Assembly: GCA_003168265.1 (NCBI GenBank)
Contig: PMSV01000017.1
Location: 1 to 64,000 of the forward strand
Origin: Chitinophagaceae bacterium
GTDB lineage: Bacteria > Bacteroidota > Bacteroidia > Chitinophagales > Chitinophagaceae
Length of the DNA: 64,000 nt
Reading direction: 5' to 3'
This document shows, one piece after another, positions 18,787 to 29,147 of the stretch (positions are counted from its first letter, which is position 1; the number at the start of each line of letters is the position of its first letter). Both the position numbers and the translations under genes were made by a program. The notes under the pieces are model-generated. The model was given only the letters and a program-made list of their open reading frames with translations. It searched no databases and had not been told where the DNA came from.

Positions 18787-20823
18787 TTATTGCTTTACCA
18801 ATTTTTGTGTTATTGTATTTTGACCGGTGATGAGCTGAACAAAATAGATCCCGGGTTGCAGATTGTTCAGGTTGCCGACAAGGACCGTATTTTGACCCTG
18901 GAGCAGGGAAATCTGTTGCCGGATCACCTGCTGCCCCGCGATATTTGAAATTACTAATTCGCCATTCTGAGCTATGGAACTGCTTGCAGAAATATTGATG
19001 CTCGACGCAAAAGGGTTCGGATAAGCGCTGAAAGCAGTGGATGAAAGAGCGCCGTCAAGGTGAAGTGCCAGTGTGCTGCTATAATAAGAGTTTCCATCCT
19101 GGTCCACTTCTTTGATGCGATAGTAGATCACTCCGCTCAAACCGCTCAGGTTATCGCTGTATTGATAGTTCTGGACAGTATTGGGGTTGCCGACTGATGC
19201 CACCTTACCGATACCTGTGAAATTCAAACCGTCCGGGCTTCTTTCCACATCATAATAATCATTGTTCACCTGTGCTTCGGTACTCCATTGCAGCAGCGCA
19301 TTGCTGTTTTGTTGGGTAACGCTAAAAGAGATGAATTCAACAGGAAGGGTGGTTTTGTCCGGGAAAACGTTGGTCGCCAGATCGGTGAAACCTGAACCGT
19401 TATAAGCCAGCCTGGTCTTAACCGTTCCAACACCAGCCGTATTGACTGTGGTGGCATCTATAAAATAAAGACCGTTAGCGGTAGATATATACATCGAACC
19501 GGCTGAGTCAAAAGCACAACCGTTCACTGTTCCTGTGAAATTATTGCCATTTGGATCTACAAGGGTCCATTTCAGGGTCACATAATTGCTGTTTAGAGAA
19601 GGCGTCATGGTATAGATAAAAGTATTCCCTGTCGGGTCATTTGCCAGGGCATACATAACACCATGGTTGTCAAAAGCAAGATCACCGCTGCTGAAAGTCG
19701 AAGGGCTTCCGCCACCGTCAACGCCTACATTGCTATTGATAATATTGATAGTTGTCTGGGCGAGGCCGTTTGCTTTGAAATTGGCAAGATAAAGCTGGCT
19801 TTTATTGTTACTTGCCAGGATCCATCCCATGCCATTGGCATCTATACCCAGTCTCACAAATCCGAGGTTGGAATTGTCGCTGCTGCCATTGATATCGGTT
19901 GTTGCTATCGATGTCTGGCTGCTGCCATTAGCATTCATTGCATAGATAGTGGCACTTCCAGTGTTAGTGACATTTGGAATAAAATAGAAATAGCCGGCTG
20001 CATCCTCGCCTAGTGCGGCGGTGGAGCTGGTTACCGAAATGCCTGCCAGATTATTCATCCCGTTGATGACCATTCCGCTTTGTACAGAATCGCGACCGAC
20101 TGCAAATCCGGAGAATTCGGTTCCGCTGCCGGAAAGCGCGAATAAGTTATTGGAATAGCTGGAAGTTGAACCAGGATTGACCGTAATCGAAATATTCGAA
20201 CTGGTCTGTGAACTTGCTCCACCGTATTGGCAGGTATAAGTTGCAGTGACGGTAAAGTTATAAGTACCAGCCACCATGAAACTAACACCGGTCGAGGAGG
20301 CCGAAGGGCTGGCGATATTCGCTACAACTGCATCGGAAGAAGACTCTGTCCAGGCAATGCTGCTCAGTGTATTTCCGTTTGCCGTGAACGAACTGTTCAG
20401 GGTTGTGGAGCAACTGGTCGGCATTGTCAGGTTGCCGGAGCTTGAGCTGGTGCTGACGCTGGAAGCCGGGTTGACATATACGGTCGTTGCGGAAGAAGTG
20501 GCAGAAGAACTGCCCCTGCTAACGGTAACGGTTACCGCATAAGTGCCTGCTGTGCCGAAAGTGGCTGAGGTGTTAGAAGAACTGGAATTCGTGGTGGAGC
20601 TGCCAGGGCTGAATGAAACAGAACTGGAAGGGGAAGCTGCCCATGAATAGGTGTAGCTGCCTGATCCATTGTAACTGCCACTGCGGGCTCCTGTGAATGA
20701 TACGCTTCCGCCGGCGCTGATGGTCGCAGAAGAACTTGGGTTTGTGATCGAAGCTGTTTGGGCATTCGATTTGTTCAGGGTTAACATACTGAAAGCCATG
20801 AACAAGAGGTAAAGCTTTTTCAT
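18787..20823 (-). CDS. T9SS-sorted secreted protein with Ig/PKD-like repeats and propeller-like region
   Basis: A 678-residue secreted protein. It has a signal peptide (MKKLYLLFMAFSMLTLNKSN, cleaved after AQ), two Ser/Thr-rich PKD-like domains (about residues 25-120 and 125-215), a middle part (about 220-490) with repeats such as SSDNSNLGFVRLGIDANGMG and LAFDNHGVMYALAND that suggest a beta-propeller, a fibronectin-like module (LPVEFISFSVTQQN, LQWSTEAQVNNDYYDVERS), and a type A T9SS sorting domain (AYPNPFASSINISASS to the C-terminal TQKLVKQ). It would be carried by the type IX system to the surface or medium. Its layout resembles the gene at 58853-60253. The function is unknown. Confidence 0.88.
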   Translation of the reverse strand: MKKLYLLFMAFSMLTLNKSNAQTASITNPSSSATISAGGSVSFTGARSGSYNGSGSYTYSWAASPSSSVSFSPGSSTTNSSSSNTSATFGTAGTYAVTVTVSRGSSSATSSATTVYVNPASSVSTSSSSGNLTMPTSCSTTLNSSFTANGNTLSSIAWTESSSDAVVANIASPSASSTGVSFMVAGTYNFTVTATYTCQYGGASSQTSSNISITVNPGSTSSYSNNLFALSGSGTEFSGFAVGRDSVQSGMVINGMNNLAGISVTSSTAALGEDAAGYFYFIPNVTNTGSATIYAMNANGSSQTSIATTDINGSSDNSNLGFVRLGIDANGMGWILASNNKSQLYLANFKANGLAQTTINIINSNVGVDGGGSPSTFSSGDLAFDNHGVMYALANDPTGNTFIYTMTPSLNSNYVTLKWTLVDPNGNNFTGTVNGCAFDSAGSMYISTANGLYFIDATTVNTAGVGTVKTRLAYNGSGFTDLATNVFPDKTTLPVEFISFSVTQQNSNALLQWSTEAQVNNDYYDVERSPDGLNFTGIGKVASVGNPNTVQNYQYSDNLSGLSGVIYYRIKEVDQDGNSYYSSTLALHLDGALSSTAFSAYPNPFASSINISASSSIAQNGELVISNIAGQQVIRQQISLLQGQNTVLVGNLNNLQPGIYFVQLITGQNTITQKLVKQ

Positions 20824-21221
20824 TTTTGCTTGTTTGTTTTAAAATGGCACGGAATACGGACGTGCTTGCCGGGCTTTCAGCAGAAGATGGACAATATTTT
20901 AAATTGCCTTAAGTAGAAATTGAGGGGATTTCAATGGGAAAATGGGTACGCTAACGGGTTCTGCCGGGTCGTTCTAAAAGGATTGGGATGCCTGATAAAT
21001 GGTTATTGGCAGATGATTTTATTATGGGTATTTCTAAGTGGGATAGTGGGTACTGATCGGGCGATTAAGCCAGGGAGAAATAACTAAATCGAACGTAAAA
21101 ATATAACGCGTTTTTGGAAGATGCAATAGGGGGAAGAAAAAAATATTCAAAAAAATACAAATTATAATGAAGAGCATTGAATATCAGGCTCTCATTCATT
21201 GCATATAGAAGGAAGTAAAAT
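20824..21221. other. Intergenic region without a recognisable gene
   Basis: This stretch of 398 bases lies upstream of the T9SS gene at 18787-20823 and downstream of the DUF2383 gene; both are on the minus strand. The half near 21100-21200 is AT-rich. The promoter of the T9SS gene must lie near 20830-20950, but I cannot place it with confidence. No RNA or repeat is evident. Confidence 0.4.
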
Positions 21222-21662
21222 TTATTTTTGAAGAATATTCATGAGGCGTATCTTCTGGAATGCATAATTTACGCCATTCAATTGGTAACGAATGATCTTT
21301 TTCAGGCTATCATAAAGGTAGGATTCCTCCAGAACCTCCTGATAAGTCTTAACCAACGCTATTTCACATTTTTCGCAAGCCTTAAGCATATTTTTTTCGT
21401 TAACGCGGATTCCTTTTTCTCCTTCAGCCGCTTCAGATTTCGAATCTCCATCCCCGCCAAGGCTCCTGATCAGGGAAACCAATTCACTTGCATATTGGTT
21501 GTTTTCAACCGCCAGACTGATAATCGTCTGATGCAATGGCTGGTTTTTTACTTTTGAAGCCATCAATTCGAATTTTTTCTTTGTGTCCTGCAGGGCGAAA
21601 AGTAATTTTTTTAGTTTTTCAACTGAATGAGATTGGGCGATTGGGAAAGTGGATTCAGGCAT
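21222..21662 (-). CDS. DUF2383 (PA2169-type) four-helix-bundle protein
   Basis: A 146-residue helical protein with the DUF2383 layout: VEKLKKLLFALQDTKKKFEL, then an HQTI segment, then CEKCEIALVKTYQEVLEESY and an NG-containing last helix. The family is ferritin-like in fold and often stress-associated. It is transcribed divergently from dnaK, with about 200 bases between the two starts. The Cys-x-x-Cys pair (KACEKCE) is notable but also occurs in other members. Confidence 0.75.
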   Translation of the reverse strand: MPESTFPIAQSHSVEKLKKLLFALQDTKKKFELMASKVKNQPLHQTIISLAVENNQYASELVSLIRSLGGDGDSKSEAAEGEKGIRVNEKNMLKACEKCEIALVKTYQEVLEESYLYDSLKKIIRYQLNGVNYAFQKIRLMNILQK

Positions 21663-21822
21663 GGTGATCGTTTTAGTGGTACAAGAAAGGATAGCTTAAT
21701 AACTCTCAAAGAATACCAATTATTATACCAAAATCGGTAAAAATGGCCTTTTCAGGGGCGGACTGACCGGCTTTTTGCCCGATGCCAAAAGAGATTCTGA
21801 CATTTTTGCATTTTGGCAGGGC

Positions 21823-21837
21823 TGGCATAATGATTGA
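21823..21837 (+). promoter_or_regulatory. Candidate sigma-54-like promoter upstream of dnaK
   Basis: TGGCATAATGATTGA resembles the -24/-12 sigma-54 consensus TGGCACG-N4-TTGC with correct spacing, but the nearly invariant -12 C is A here. It lies 33 bases before the dnaK ATG, so a transcript start near 21848 would give a leader of about 22 bases. This is a weak call. Confidence 0.3.
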
Positions 21838-21869
21838 CAATCAAGTATGAACATTAAATTCAAAAGAAA

Positions 21870-23786
21870 ATGGGAAAAATAATAGGGATTGACCTTGGAA
21901 CGACCAATAGTTGCGTAGCCGTCATGGAGGGGAATGAACCCGTAGTAATAGCAAATGATGAAGGACGCAGGACTACCCCTTCTGTAGTTGCTTTTCTCAA
22001 GAATGGGGAAAGAAAGGTAGGGGATCCGGCGAAAAGACAGGCCATTACTAACCCAAAGAATACGATCATGTCCGTAAAACGGTTCATGGGCCGCCGGTTT
22101 GACGAAGTGACCAATGAAATCAGCCACTGGAGCTACAATGTAGTGAAGGGTGACAATAATACTTGCCGTATTGACATAGAAGGAAGGCAATATACTCCCC
22201 AGGAAATTTCCGCCATGATCCTTCAAAAAATGAAGAAGACGGCGGAGGACTATCTGGGACAGGAGGTGAGCGAAGCAGTCATTACTGTACCCGCTTATTT
22301 CAATGACGCTCAGCGGCAGGCTACAAAAGAAGCCGGAGAGATTGCCGGCCTGAATGTTCGCCGTATAGTCAATGAGCCTACTGCGGCAGCCCTGGCCTAT
22401 GGCTTGGACAAAAAGCATAAGGATGAAAAGATTGCAGTATTCGACCTGGGTGGCGGGACCTTTGATATCTCAGTTCTGGAATTAGGCGATGGTGTTTTTG
22501 AAGTGAAATCCACCAATGGGGACACCCATCTGGGTGGAGATGATTTTGACAAACTAATCATGGACTGGCTGGCGGAAGAATTTAAGAAGGATGAAAATAT
22601 CGACCTGAGAAAGGACCCGATGGCCTTGCAGCGTTTGAAGGAAGCTGCAGAAAAAGCCAAAGTCGAATTGTCCTCTTCAAGTGAAACGGAAATCAATCTT
22701 CCTTATGTCACAGCAGTGGATGGAGTGCCTAAGCACCTGGTCAAGAAGCTAAGCAGGGCAAAATTTGAGCAGTTGTCTGATAATTTGTTTGCAAGATGTC
22801 TCAAACCCTGCGAGCAGGCTCTGAAAGATGCAGGCCTTTCTGCTTCTCAGATTGATGAAGTGATCCTAGTGGGCGGAAGTACACGTATCCCGAAAGTGCA
22901 GGAGATCGTTGAAAAATTCTTTGGCAAAAAACCCAATAAGGGCGTAAACCCTGATGAGGTGGTAGCCGTCGGCGCGGCCATTCAGGGAGCTGTCCTGACC
23001 GGAGAAGTGAAGGATGTTTTATTGCTGGATGTAACCCCCCTGTCGCTCGGGATTGAAACCATGGGTGGGGTAATGACCCGTCTCATCGAGTCCAATACCA
23101 CCATTCCCACAAAGAAGTCAGAAGTTTTTTCCACAGCCAGCGATAACCAGCCTGGGGTTCAGATCCATGTTTTACAGGGTGAAAGACCCATGGCAAATCA
23201 GAACAAGAGCCTTGGCATGTTCAACCTCGATGGAATTCCTCCGGCTCCTCGGGGTGTGCCTCAGATCGAAGTGATCTTCGATATTGATGCAAATGGGATC
23301 CTGCATGTAACCGCAAAAGACAAGGGTACAGGTAAGGAACAGAAGATCCGTATTGAGGCTGGAAGCGGTCTCAGTAAGGAAGAGGTCGAAAAAATGAAGG
23401 CTGAAGCCAAGGCAAATGAAGGTACGGACAAAGTTGCCCGCGAAAAAGTAGATAAATTAAACCAGGCAGACAGCCTAATCTTCCAAACGGAAAAGCAATT
23501 GAAGGAATTTGGAGAAAAAATACCAGCTGAAAAGAAGGCTGGCATCGAAGCGGCCCTGAATAATCTAAAAGAAGCGCATAAGAGTCAGGATATATCATCT
23601 ATCGACAGTTCGCTGGCCGCATTGAACAGCGCCTGGACTGCCGCAAGTGAGGACATGTATAAAGCGACCAATTCAGCCCAGGAACCAGGACCTCAACCCG
23701 GACCCGATGGACATGGCCAGGCTCACGAGGGCTCTGGTAACGGCTCTGAAAATGTGACGGATGCAGAATTCGAGGAAGTGAAATAA
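21870..23786 (+). CDS. dnaK: Molecular chaperone DnaK (Hsp70)
   Basis: An ATP-driven Hsp70 chaperone for protein folding and heat-shock recovery. The 638-residue protein opens with [20 protein letters not shown] (phosphate-1 motif). It contains [13 protein letters not shown] (phosphate-2) and [12 protein letters not shown] (adenosine motif), then the substrate-binding beta-sandwich beginning [17 protein letters not shown], a helical lid and the typical acidic tail ending [12 protein letters not shown]. No dnaJ or grpE is adjacent. A strong terminator follows. A sigma-54-like motif lies upstream. Confidence 0.98.
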   Translation: MGKIIGIDLGTTNSCVAVMEGNEPVVIANDEGRRTTPSVVAFLKNGERKVGDPAKRQAITNPKNTIMSVKRFMGRRFDEVTNEISHWSYNVVKGDNNTCRIDIEGRQYTPQEISAMILQKMKKTAEDYLGQEVSEAVITVPAYFNDAQRQATKEAGEIAGLNVRRIVNEPTAAALAYGLDKKHKDEKIAVFDLGGGTFDISVLELGDGVFEVKSTNGDTHLGGDDFDKLIMDWLAEEFKKDENIDLRKDPMALQRLKEAAEKAKVELSSSSETEINLPYVTAVDGVPKHLVKKLSRAKFEQLSDNLFARCLKPCEQALKDAGLSASQIDEVILVGGSTRIPKVQEIVEKFFGKKPNKGVNPDEVVAVGAAIQGAVLTGEVKDVLLLDVTPLSLGIETMGGVMTRLIESNTTIPTKKSEVFSTASDNQPGVQIHVLQGERPMANQNKSLGMFNLDGIPPAPRGVPQIEVIFDIDANGILHVTAKDKGTGKEQKIRIEAGSGLSKEEVEKMKAEAKANEGTDKVAREKVDKLNQADSLIFQTEKQLKEFGEKIPAEKKAGIEAALNNLKEAHKSQDISSIDSSLAALNSAWTAASEDMYKATNSAQEPGPQPGPDGHGQAHEGSGNGSENVTDAEFEEVK

Positions 23787-23813
23787 GATCAGTTATATTT
23801 CGTGATACTAAGG

Positions 23814-23838
23814 CCTCCGCTAAAGCGGAGGTTTTTTT
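23814..23838 (+). terminator. Intrinsic terminator after dnaK
   Basis: A 7-bp stem (CCTCCGC/GCGGAGG, 23814-23820 and 23825-23831) with loop TAAA is followed by seven T. It separates dnaK from the downstream Rieske oxygenase. Confidence 0.9.
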
Positions 23839-23921
23839 ATTCCGGTTTCAGAATTTCACAGTTGCCTAACAGGAATTATTTAGATTGCGCTTCTTATCTT
23901 TCCGTCAAATTACCACTTCAT

Positions 23922-25004
23922 ATGAGAGAATTTTTCATTGAAGAAAATATCGGGAAGGCCCGCACTCTTCATACTTCTTTTTATACCGATCCCACCCTGT
24001 TCGAAGAATTGAAGGAGAAGTTCTTTGCCAATTCCTGGCAATTCATCCCTGATGCCAGGCATGTCAGGGGAAATGGAGATATCCATCCATTTTACCTTTT
24101 GGAAAATTACCTGGATGAGCCCCTGGTGCTGACTAGGGACCAGGAGGGGAAGTTAAGATTGCTTTCAAATGTTTGTACCCACAGGGGCAATATCATTGCG
24201 GAAAAGCCTTGTAAGACAGCTTCACTGCGTTGCAAATACCATGGGCGCCTGTTCGGATTGGATGGTCGTTTTCATTCCATGCCGGAATTCAGGGAGGTAG
24301 AAGATTTCCCCAGCAGTAGCGACGATCTCCCCGCCATTCCACTCTTTCAATGGGGTGAATGGCTTTTCGCCTCTTTGAAAGCTATCCATCCTGCCGGTCT
24401 TTTTTTGCAGGAAATGATGGACCGGCTTAACTGGCTCCCCGTAAATGAATACCGGTTTCATCCTGAATTGACGCGGGAATTTCATGTAAAAGCTCATTGG
24501 GCGCTCTATTGCGAGAATTACCTGGAAGGCTTTCATATACCCTTTGTTCATGCAGGATTGAATGCCGTGATCGACTATGGAAATTACAGTACGGAGACCT
24601 TCCGTTATAGCAACCTTCAATTGGGAATCGCAAAGGAAGATGAGAATTGTTTTGATTTGCCGAAATCCTCACCGGATTACGGGAAAAAAGTGGCGGCCTA
24701 TTATTTCTTTGTCTTTCCTAACATGATGTTCAATTTTTACCCATGGGGCGTATCGGTCAACGTGGTGAGCCCGATCAGCACCAGTGAGACAAAGGTCTTT
24801 TTCTATACTTATGTGCTGGATCATTCAAAATACAATTCCGGGGCAGGTTCCAACCTCGACAGGGTTGAATTTGAAGATGAGGAAGTGGTGGAGAATGTCC
24901 AAAGGGGCATCCGTTCAAGGTATTACAACCATGGAAGGTATTCCGTTAGCAGGGAACAGGGAACCCATCATTTCCACAGGATGATCAGCTCCCTGCTCAG
25001 ATAG
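23922..25004 (+). CDS. Rieske non-heme iron ring-hydroxylating oxygenase, alpha subunit-like
   Basis: An oxygenase of the choline-monooxygenase/ring-hydroxylating dioxygenase type. The Rieske [2Fe-2S] site is Cys85-x-His87 (CTHRGN) and Cys105-x2-His108 (CKYHG). The catalytic iron site is in NYLEGFHIPFVH, with His205 and His210. I start it at the ATG at 23922 (MREFFIEENIGKARTLH). An in-frame start at 23802 would put 40 odd residues across the dnaK terminator. No reductase or beta-subunit gene is adjacent, so electrons must come from elsewhere. The substrate is unknown. Confidence 0.87.
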   Translation: MREFFIEENIGKARTLHTSFYTDPTLFEELKEKFFANSWQFIPDARHVRGNGDIHPFYLLENYLDEPLVLTRDQEGKLRLLSNVCTHRGNIIAEKPCKTASLRCKYHGRLFGLDGRFHSMPEFREVEDFPSSSDDLPAIPLFQWGEWLFASLKAIHPAGLFLQEMMDRLNWLPVNEYRFHPELTREFHVKAHWALYCENYLEGFHIPFVHAGLNAVIDYGNYSTETFRYSNLQLGIAKEDENCFDLPKSSPDYGKKVAAYYFFVFPNMMFNFYPWGVSVNVVSPISTSETKVFFYTYVLDHSKYNSGAGSNLDRVEFEDEEVVENVQRGIRSRYYNHGRYSVSREQGTHHFHRMISSLLR

Positions 25005-25201
25005 GCTTCGTAGAATTACCAGGACTTTCTGTAATTAACTCATCTTACACGGAAATATTTACGGTCCATTGATTAACAGATTGTTAATAATAGCTATATG
25101 CTTTAATAACAGGCGAATTTTTTCGTTCTTTGAACATTATTTTTAACAGGGTATTAAACCTATTCACTTAAATCCATTCCAAAGAAAAACAAAATGCAAT
25201 T

Positions 25202-26170
25202 ATGAAAACTAGTATCTTCTTTCGTATGTCCTTGCTTGCCGCTGCTATTACCTTTACAGTGGTAGCTTGTAAAAAAGACAGCTCAAGCACCAGCAATGGA
25301 ACTACCAGCGCAGCAGATGTACAAACGGCTGCCGATGATGAAACCATGGTTTCCACTCAAAACGACGCCCTTTCGGATGATGCTACGGCAGCATTGAATT
25401 CCAATGCTTCGATCTCAGGCGGTGCAGCATATGAAGCTCCTTCTTCAAAAGGCGGTCCCAATACTCTTGGCGCCAGTATTATTCTAAAGGCTTTTTGCGG
25501 CGCTACTGTTTCAATTGACACAGCCAATGGAAGCAAGGTAATCACCATTGTTTATAATGGGAATGATTGCCTTGGACGGTTCTCCAAGAGTGGAACTGTC
25601 ATTATCACCTTGTCTAATAACGGACATTGGAGGGATACGGGGGCATTCGTCAATATTGCCGTGAATGCACTCACTATTACCCGTAAGAGCGATGGGAAAT
25701 CCATTGTTTTCAATGGTTCAAAGACCATCACCAATACGAGTGGCGGACTCCTGCTTGATCTGGCAACGGTTGACTCGATCGTGCACGATTATGCAGCTAG
25801 TTTCACCGTTACTTATCCCAATGGTCAGACAAAGAGCTGGACTTCTCAGAAGCACCATGTATTTACTTATAATGGAGGACTTGTTGAAACCAGCACAGGC
25901 GGCGAAACCGGTACAAGCCGTTATGGTATAAACTATATGGTCACTATCACTCAGCCTAAGGTAGTTGACCAAACCTGCGATTTTTTCCTGGTTGCAGGTC
26001 AGGATTCCACTTCCAGGGCCGACAATATTACGGCTACTGTTACTTATGGCCTGACTTCCACCGGCGCTGCTCAGACTTCCTGCCCGCTGCCCGGCGGCTG
26101 GCTCTATGCAGAACTGGTTTGGACCAATGGCAATAACGGAAAACAATTCACTTATATCTTCCCTTATTGA
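25202..26170 (+). CDS. Hypothetical outer lipoprotein
   Basis: A 322-residue lipoprotein with a lipobox (TFTVVACKKDSS; Cys at about residue 23) and a Ser/Thr/Ala-rich linker up to about residue 80. A beta-rich domain follows with conserved-looking Cys residues (FCGATVSID, NGNDCLGRF, QTCDFFLVAG, TSCPLPGGW). The residues after Cys (KKD) suggest export to the periplasm or outer membrane. I do not recognise the domain. It is a single gene ending at a strong, probably two-way, terminator. Confidence 0.75.
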   Translation: MKTSIFFRMSLLAAAITFTVVACKKDSSSTSNGTTSAADVQTAADDETMVSTQNDALSDDATAALNSNASISGGAAYEAPSSKGGPNTLGASIILKAFCGATVSIDTANGSKVITIVYNGNDCLGRFSKSGTVIITLSNNGHWRDTGAFVNIAVNALTITRKSDGKSIVFNGSKTITNTSGGLLLDLATVDSIVHDYAASFTVTYPNGQTKSWTSQKHHVFTYNGGLVETSTGGETGTSRYGINYMVTITQPKVVDQTCDFFLVAGQDSTSRADNITATVTYGLTSTGAAQTSCPLPGGWLYAELVWTNGNNGKQFTYIFPY

Positions 26171-26192
26171 TCCAAAGTTAAATATATTTAAA

Positions 26193-26220
26193 AAGAGCCC
26201 GGACCTTGGTCCGGGCTCTT
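26193..26220. terminator. Strong, probably bidirectional terminator
   Basis: A perfect 13-bp stem (AAGAGCCCGGACC/GGTCCGGGCTCTT, 26193-26205 and 26208-26220) with a 2-base gap lies between the lipoprotein gene and the convergent TonB-receptor gene. On the minus strand it runs into a T-rich tract (CTCTTTTTAAAT); on the plus strand the tail is only CTTGCTTT. Confidence 0.75.
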
Positions 26221-26352
26221 GCTTTGGAGCCTGCCTATTGATATAGATTATTCTTTACTCATTCGGCCCTTTCGTTTCAATAGTGTTGGATAGGTGCAAT
26301 TCAAAGCTGCCGGCAAATACCGGTTGAAATCATAGCTCAAACCTCCAAAATA

Positions 26353-28968
26353 TTACTGCTGAAGACTTTGTCCTGCATCGCCCATTCCTTGCGTGTGCAT
26401 ATCCTTTCTTTTGAACAATGACATATCCATTTTTCCGAAACGCCAGGCAAAAACAACTCTGACCAGTTGAGGATCTTTGATCCTGTCAAATTCCTGACTG
26501 AAGAATTGACTCTCACTATACTGATCAGACCATCTGGACCTGAAAATATCTGAAAAACTGAGGGTAACGGAAGCCGTGTTATTTTTCAAAAAAGTCATTT
26601 TGACAGCCGCATCCACTCCGTAGAAAGATTTGATATACCCCTGAGACGCACTCTGAGTCGTCGACATCTGGGGGCCAAATGACTGTCCCCCGGTATTTAC
26701 GGGCAGGTTTGTTTTTGACTGGTAAATGCTTGTCAATTGTATCGTGAAATTTCCCGGCAACTTAAAGTTGTTGTTGAATTTTCCAAAATAACTCCACAGC
26801 GAAGGCTGTGAGGGTTGATTCAGGTTATTGGTATTGATCCTTGAATTGTAAAAATTAATATTTAGGGAAAGGTCCCACCATTTGGTGATATTGTCTGTTG
26901 TAGTCAATTCCGCACCATAGTTGTAGCTGTAGTTGGCATTTTCATAAGTGTTGATAAGCACGGTTTCTCCGATCGGATTGATTCCGGTATCCTGATAATG
27001 GGTAATCAGATTTGAAGTATAATTATAGTAAACAGAGATCAATAAGGTGTTGGCATGTTTGAATGTTTTCAGGTAGGAGAATTCGAAGTTTTCAGTAAAC
27101 TGTGGGACGAGTCCAGGGTTACCCCGGGTAATGTTCAATGTGTCAGAATAATTTGTATAAGGGATCAACTGGAAAAAATTTGGTCTTGTGATCTTTCTGG
27201 TCGCACTTAACTGCAATTCATCTGTTTTCCCAAATTTCTGACTCAGGAACAGAGAGGGGAAAAGACTCAATGGATACTTGTTGCTAAAGGGCTGGTTAGT
27301 GGAGATCAACTCCCCTGTATAATTAGAACTTTCTCCCCTGAGCCCAAGCTGGTAACCAAAGTCTTTTATGGCACTGGAGAAATTCACATAAGCTCCATAC
27401 ACCCTGGTCGTGCTGGTATAGTTGCTTGCTGCAAGGGTATCTTCCTCATACTTTCCATTCGTACCGGGCGAATAGGTGTTGTTATCATCAGTCAGTTTGT
27501 TGATGCTGACCCGGACCCCGGCTTCTAACTTTGACCTGGCACCAAGAGGATCGGTATAGTCACTCTGAATCGTCAAAAAACGAGGGTTTGCGGTTGCAAT
27601 CGTCTGTTGCATGGTCGTGGAATAAATATTGCTTCCTGGAAGGCCTTCATAATAGTTCGTCAAATAGTTTGCGGTGCTCGTGGCGTTGGCGCCAAAGAAA
27701 GAACCATCTGCCGTCAAGCTCTCAGCATCTTTGGTAAAATTGTGTTTCAATCCGGCGTTAATACCATTTACATTGACAGCCAGGTTCGAATTTGAATAAC
27801 GTGTGCTGTAAAAAGATGGACCGGAAACATCATTTAAAATGCTGTCACTCTGTAACTGGGAAGTTTCCGTAGGTTTAATTGAGCCGTGTACACGAATATA
27901 GGATGCAGAGAGGGTGGTCTTATTGGTCACAAAATAATCTGCGCCAACCTGACCAAACAAAAAGCCTCCTCCGTTTTTTGTCAGATCATTTTCCAACAAT
28001 TTTGTCGCGGTATCCGTAGAAAGTGTCGTAAGCCTGTTTGTATTTCCCATGGTATGGCTCCTGTTTTCATTGATCAGGAATGTTCCTGTAAAATTTATCT
28101 TGTTCTGCCTGACATTGAAACTTGCCAGTCCGTTCGGAGCACCGTGTGAATCTATCCCCGCTGAAATATTCCCATTGTAACCTTCCTTGCGATTTTTCTT
28201 TAAAATGATATTTAAAATTCCTCCCGTAGCGGAAGCATCATATTTCGCCGAAGGATTGGTCATTACTTCAACACTCTGGATCGCATCAGCAGGGATCTCA
28301 TCAAGCGTCAGGGTGGTCGGTCTTCCATCCACATAGATCGTTGGGCTGTTTCCCCTTAAGGTAACATTGCCATCTATATCGACATTCACAGATGGAACAT
28401 TGCGCATGATATCCAAGGCCGATCCCCCTGCACTCACGATATTCTTTTCAACATTGAACACTTTTTTATCAAGCTCGAGTTTCATCGAAGGGGCCTGCGC
28501 GCTCACTGTCACGGCAGCCATCTCCTTCACTGCCGGCACCAAAACTACTGATCCAAGATCCTTTTCAAAAGAAGGCATATTTCCTCCTGACATCGGATTT
28601 CCCGAACCAGCGGCGCCGCCACCCGTTTGAGCGATCATAAATGAAACGTCTTTAGTCTTGTATCCTTCTGCCGATATACGGAGAACGAGCTGGGTATAGA
28701 TCTGAATATCCTCAAAATTGAATTCTCCGTTGGCTTTGGTATCCATGCCTTTCAATAAAATCGATTTCTTTTTTTTCGTGGCGGAGTCGGTGATTTGTTT
28801 TAATATGATCGCGGTCACCTGCAGGGGAATTCCTGTGGAATCAGTAACTTTTCCGAAAACACGACCGATGGAGGGTGGGGGGCCATTTCTTTTTCCTGCC
28901 GGGGGTTGTGCAAAGGCAATTGATACGATCAGGGATAAAGCTGCGGTTACGATTAGTTTTTTTCTCAC
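26353..28968 (-). CDS. TonB-dependent outer-membrane receptor (OMP_b-brl_3 type)
   Basis: An 871-residue outer-membrane protein. After a signal peptide (MRKKLIVTAALSLIVSIAFA) there is a carboxypeptidase-regulatory-like beta-sandwich (about residues 35-130, GRVFGKVTDSTGIPLQVTAI), a plug domain (about 165-265, VDGRPTTLTLDEIPADAIQ and SAKYDASATGGILNIILKKN) and a C-terminal beta-barrel typical of the Bacteroidota OMP family 3. It has no paired SusD gene, so it is not a classic glycan-uptake pair. The substrate is unknown. It stands as a single transcription unit. Confidence 0.9.
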   Translation of the reverse strand: MRKKLIVTAALSLIVSIAFAQPPAGKRNGPPPSIGRVFGKVTDSTGIPLQVTAIILKQITDSATKKKKSILLKGMDTKANGEFNFEDIQIYTQLVLRISAEGYKTKDVSFMIAQTGGGAAGSGNPMSGGNMPSFEKDLGSVVLVPAVKEMAAVTVSAQAPSMKLELDKKVFNVEKNIVSAGGSALDIMRNVPSVNVDIDGNVTLRGNSPTIYVDGRPTTLTLDEIPADAIQSVEVMTNPSAKYDASATGGILNIILKKNRKEGYNGNISAGIDSHGAPNGLASFNVRQNKINFTGTFLINENRSHTMGNTNRLTTLSTDTATKLLENDLTKNGGGFLFGQVGADYFVTNKTTLSASYIRVHGSIKPTETSQLQSDSILNDVSGPSFYSTRYSNSNLAVNVNGINAGLKHNFTKDAESLTADGSFFGANATSTANYLTNYYEGLPGSNIYSTTMQQTIATANPRFLTIQSDYTDPLGARSKLEAGVRVSINKLTDDNNTYSPGTNGKYEEDTLAASNYTSTTRVYGAYVNFSSAIKDFGYQLGLRGESSNYTGELISTNQPFSNKYPLSLFPSLFLSQKFGKTDELQLSATRKITRPNFFQLIPYTNYSDTLNITRGNPGLVPQFTENFEFSYLKTFKHANTLLISVYYNYTSNLITHYQDTGINPIGETVLINTYENANYSYNYGAELTTTDNITKWWDLSLNINFYNSRINTNNLNQPSQPSLWSYFGKFNNNFKLPGNFTIQLTSIYQSKTNLPVNTGGQSFGPQMSTTQSASQGYIKSFYGVDAAVKMTFLKNNTASVTLSFSDIFRSRWSDQYSESQFFSQEFDRIKDPQLVRVVFAWRFGKMDMSLFKRKDMHTQGMGDAGQSLQQ

Positions 28969-29147
28969 AAATATTAATTTTGACTGTGAAATTATCCTGG
29001 TTTTTGTTTTGAGACCAGCAGCTTACGGCAAACGGCTATAATAGGTGGGTAAGCGACGTAATTCATCGGTGAAAGGTTTTGGAAAATGTCGGTGAAAACA
29101 GTTTTTGAAGCGGGATTCGTCAATTTAAGCGCTGAGACTTAAGGGGA

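Noticed and set aside
21723-22418. Long open frame on the minus strand opposite dnaK (231 codons)
   Set aside because: It is the antisense of the highly conserved dnaK ATPase domain and shows no protein-like features of its own.
23802-23921. Upstream in-frame extension of the Rieske oxygenase gene
   Set aside because: The extra 40 codons cross the dnaK terminator and read as unrelated, basic residues; the ATG at 23922 starts at the family homology.
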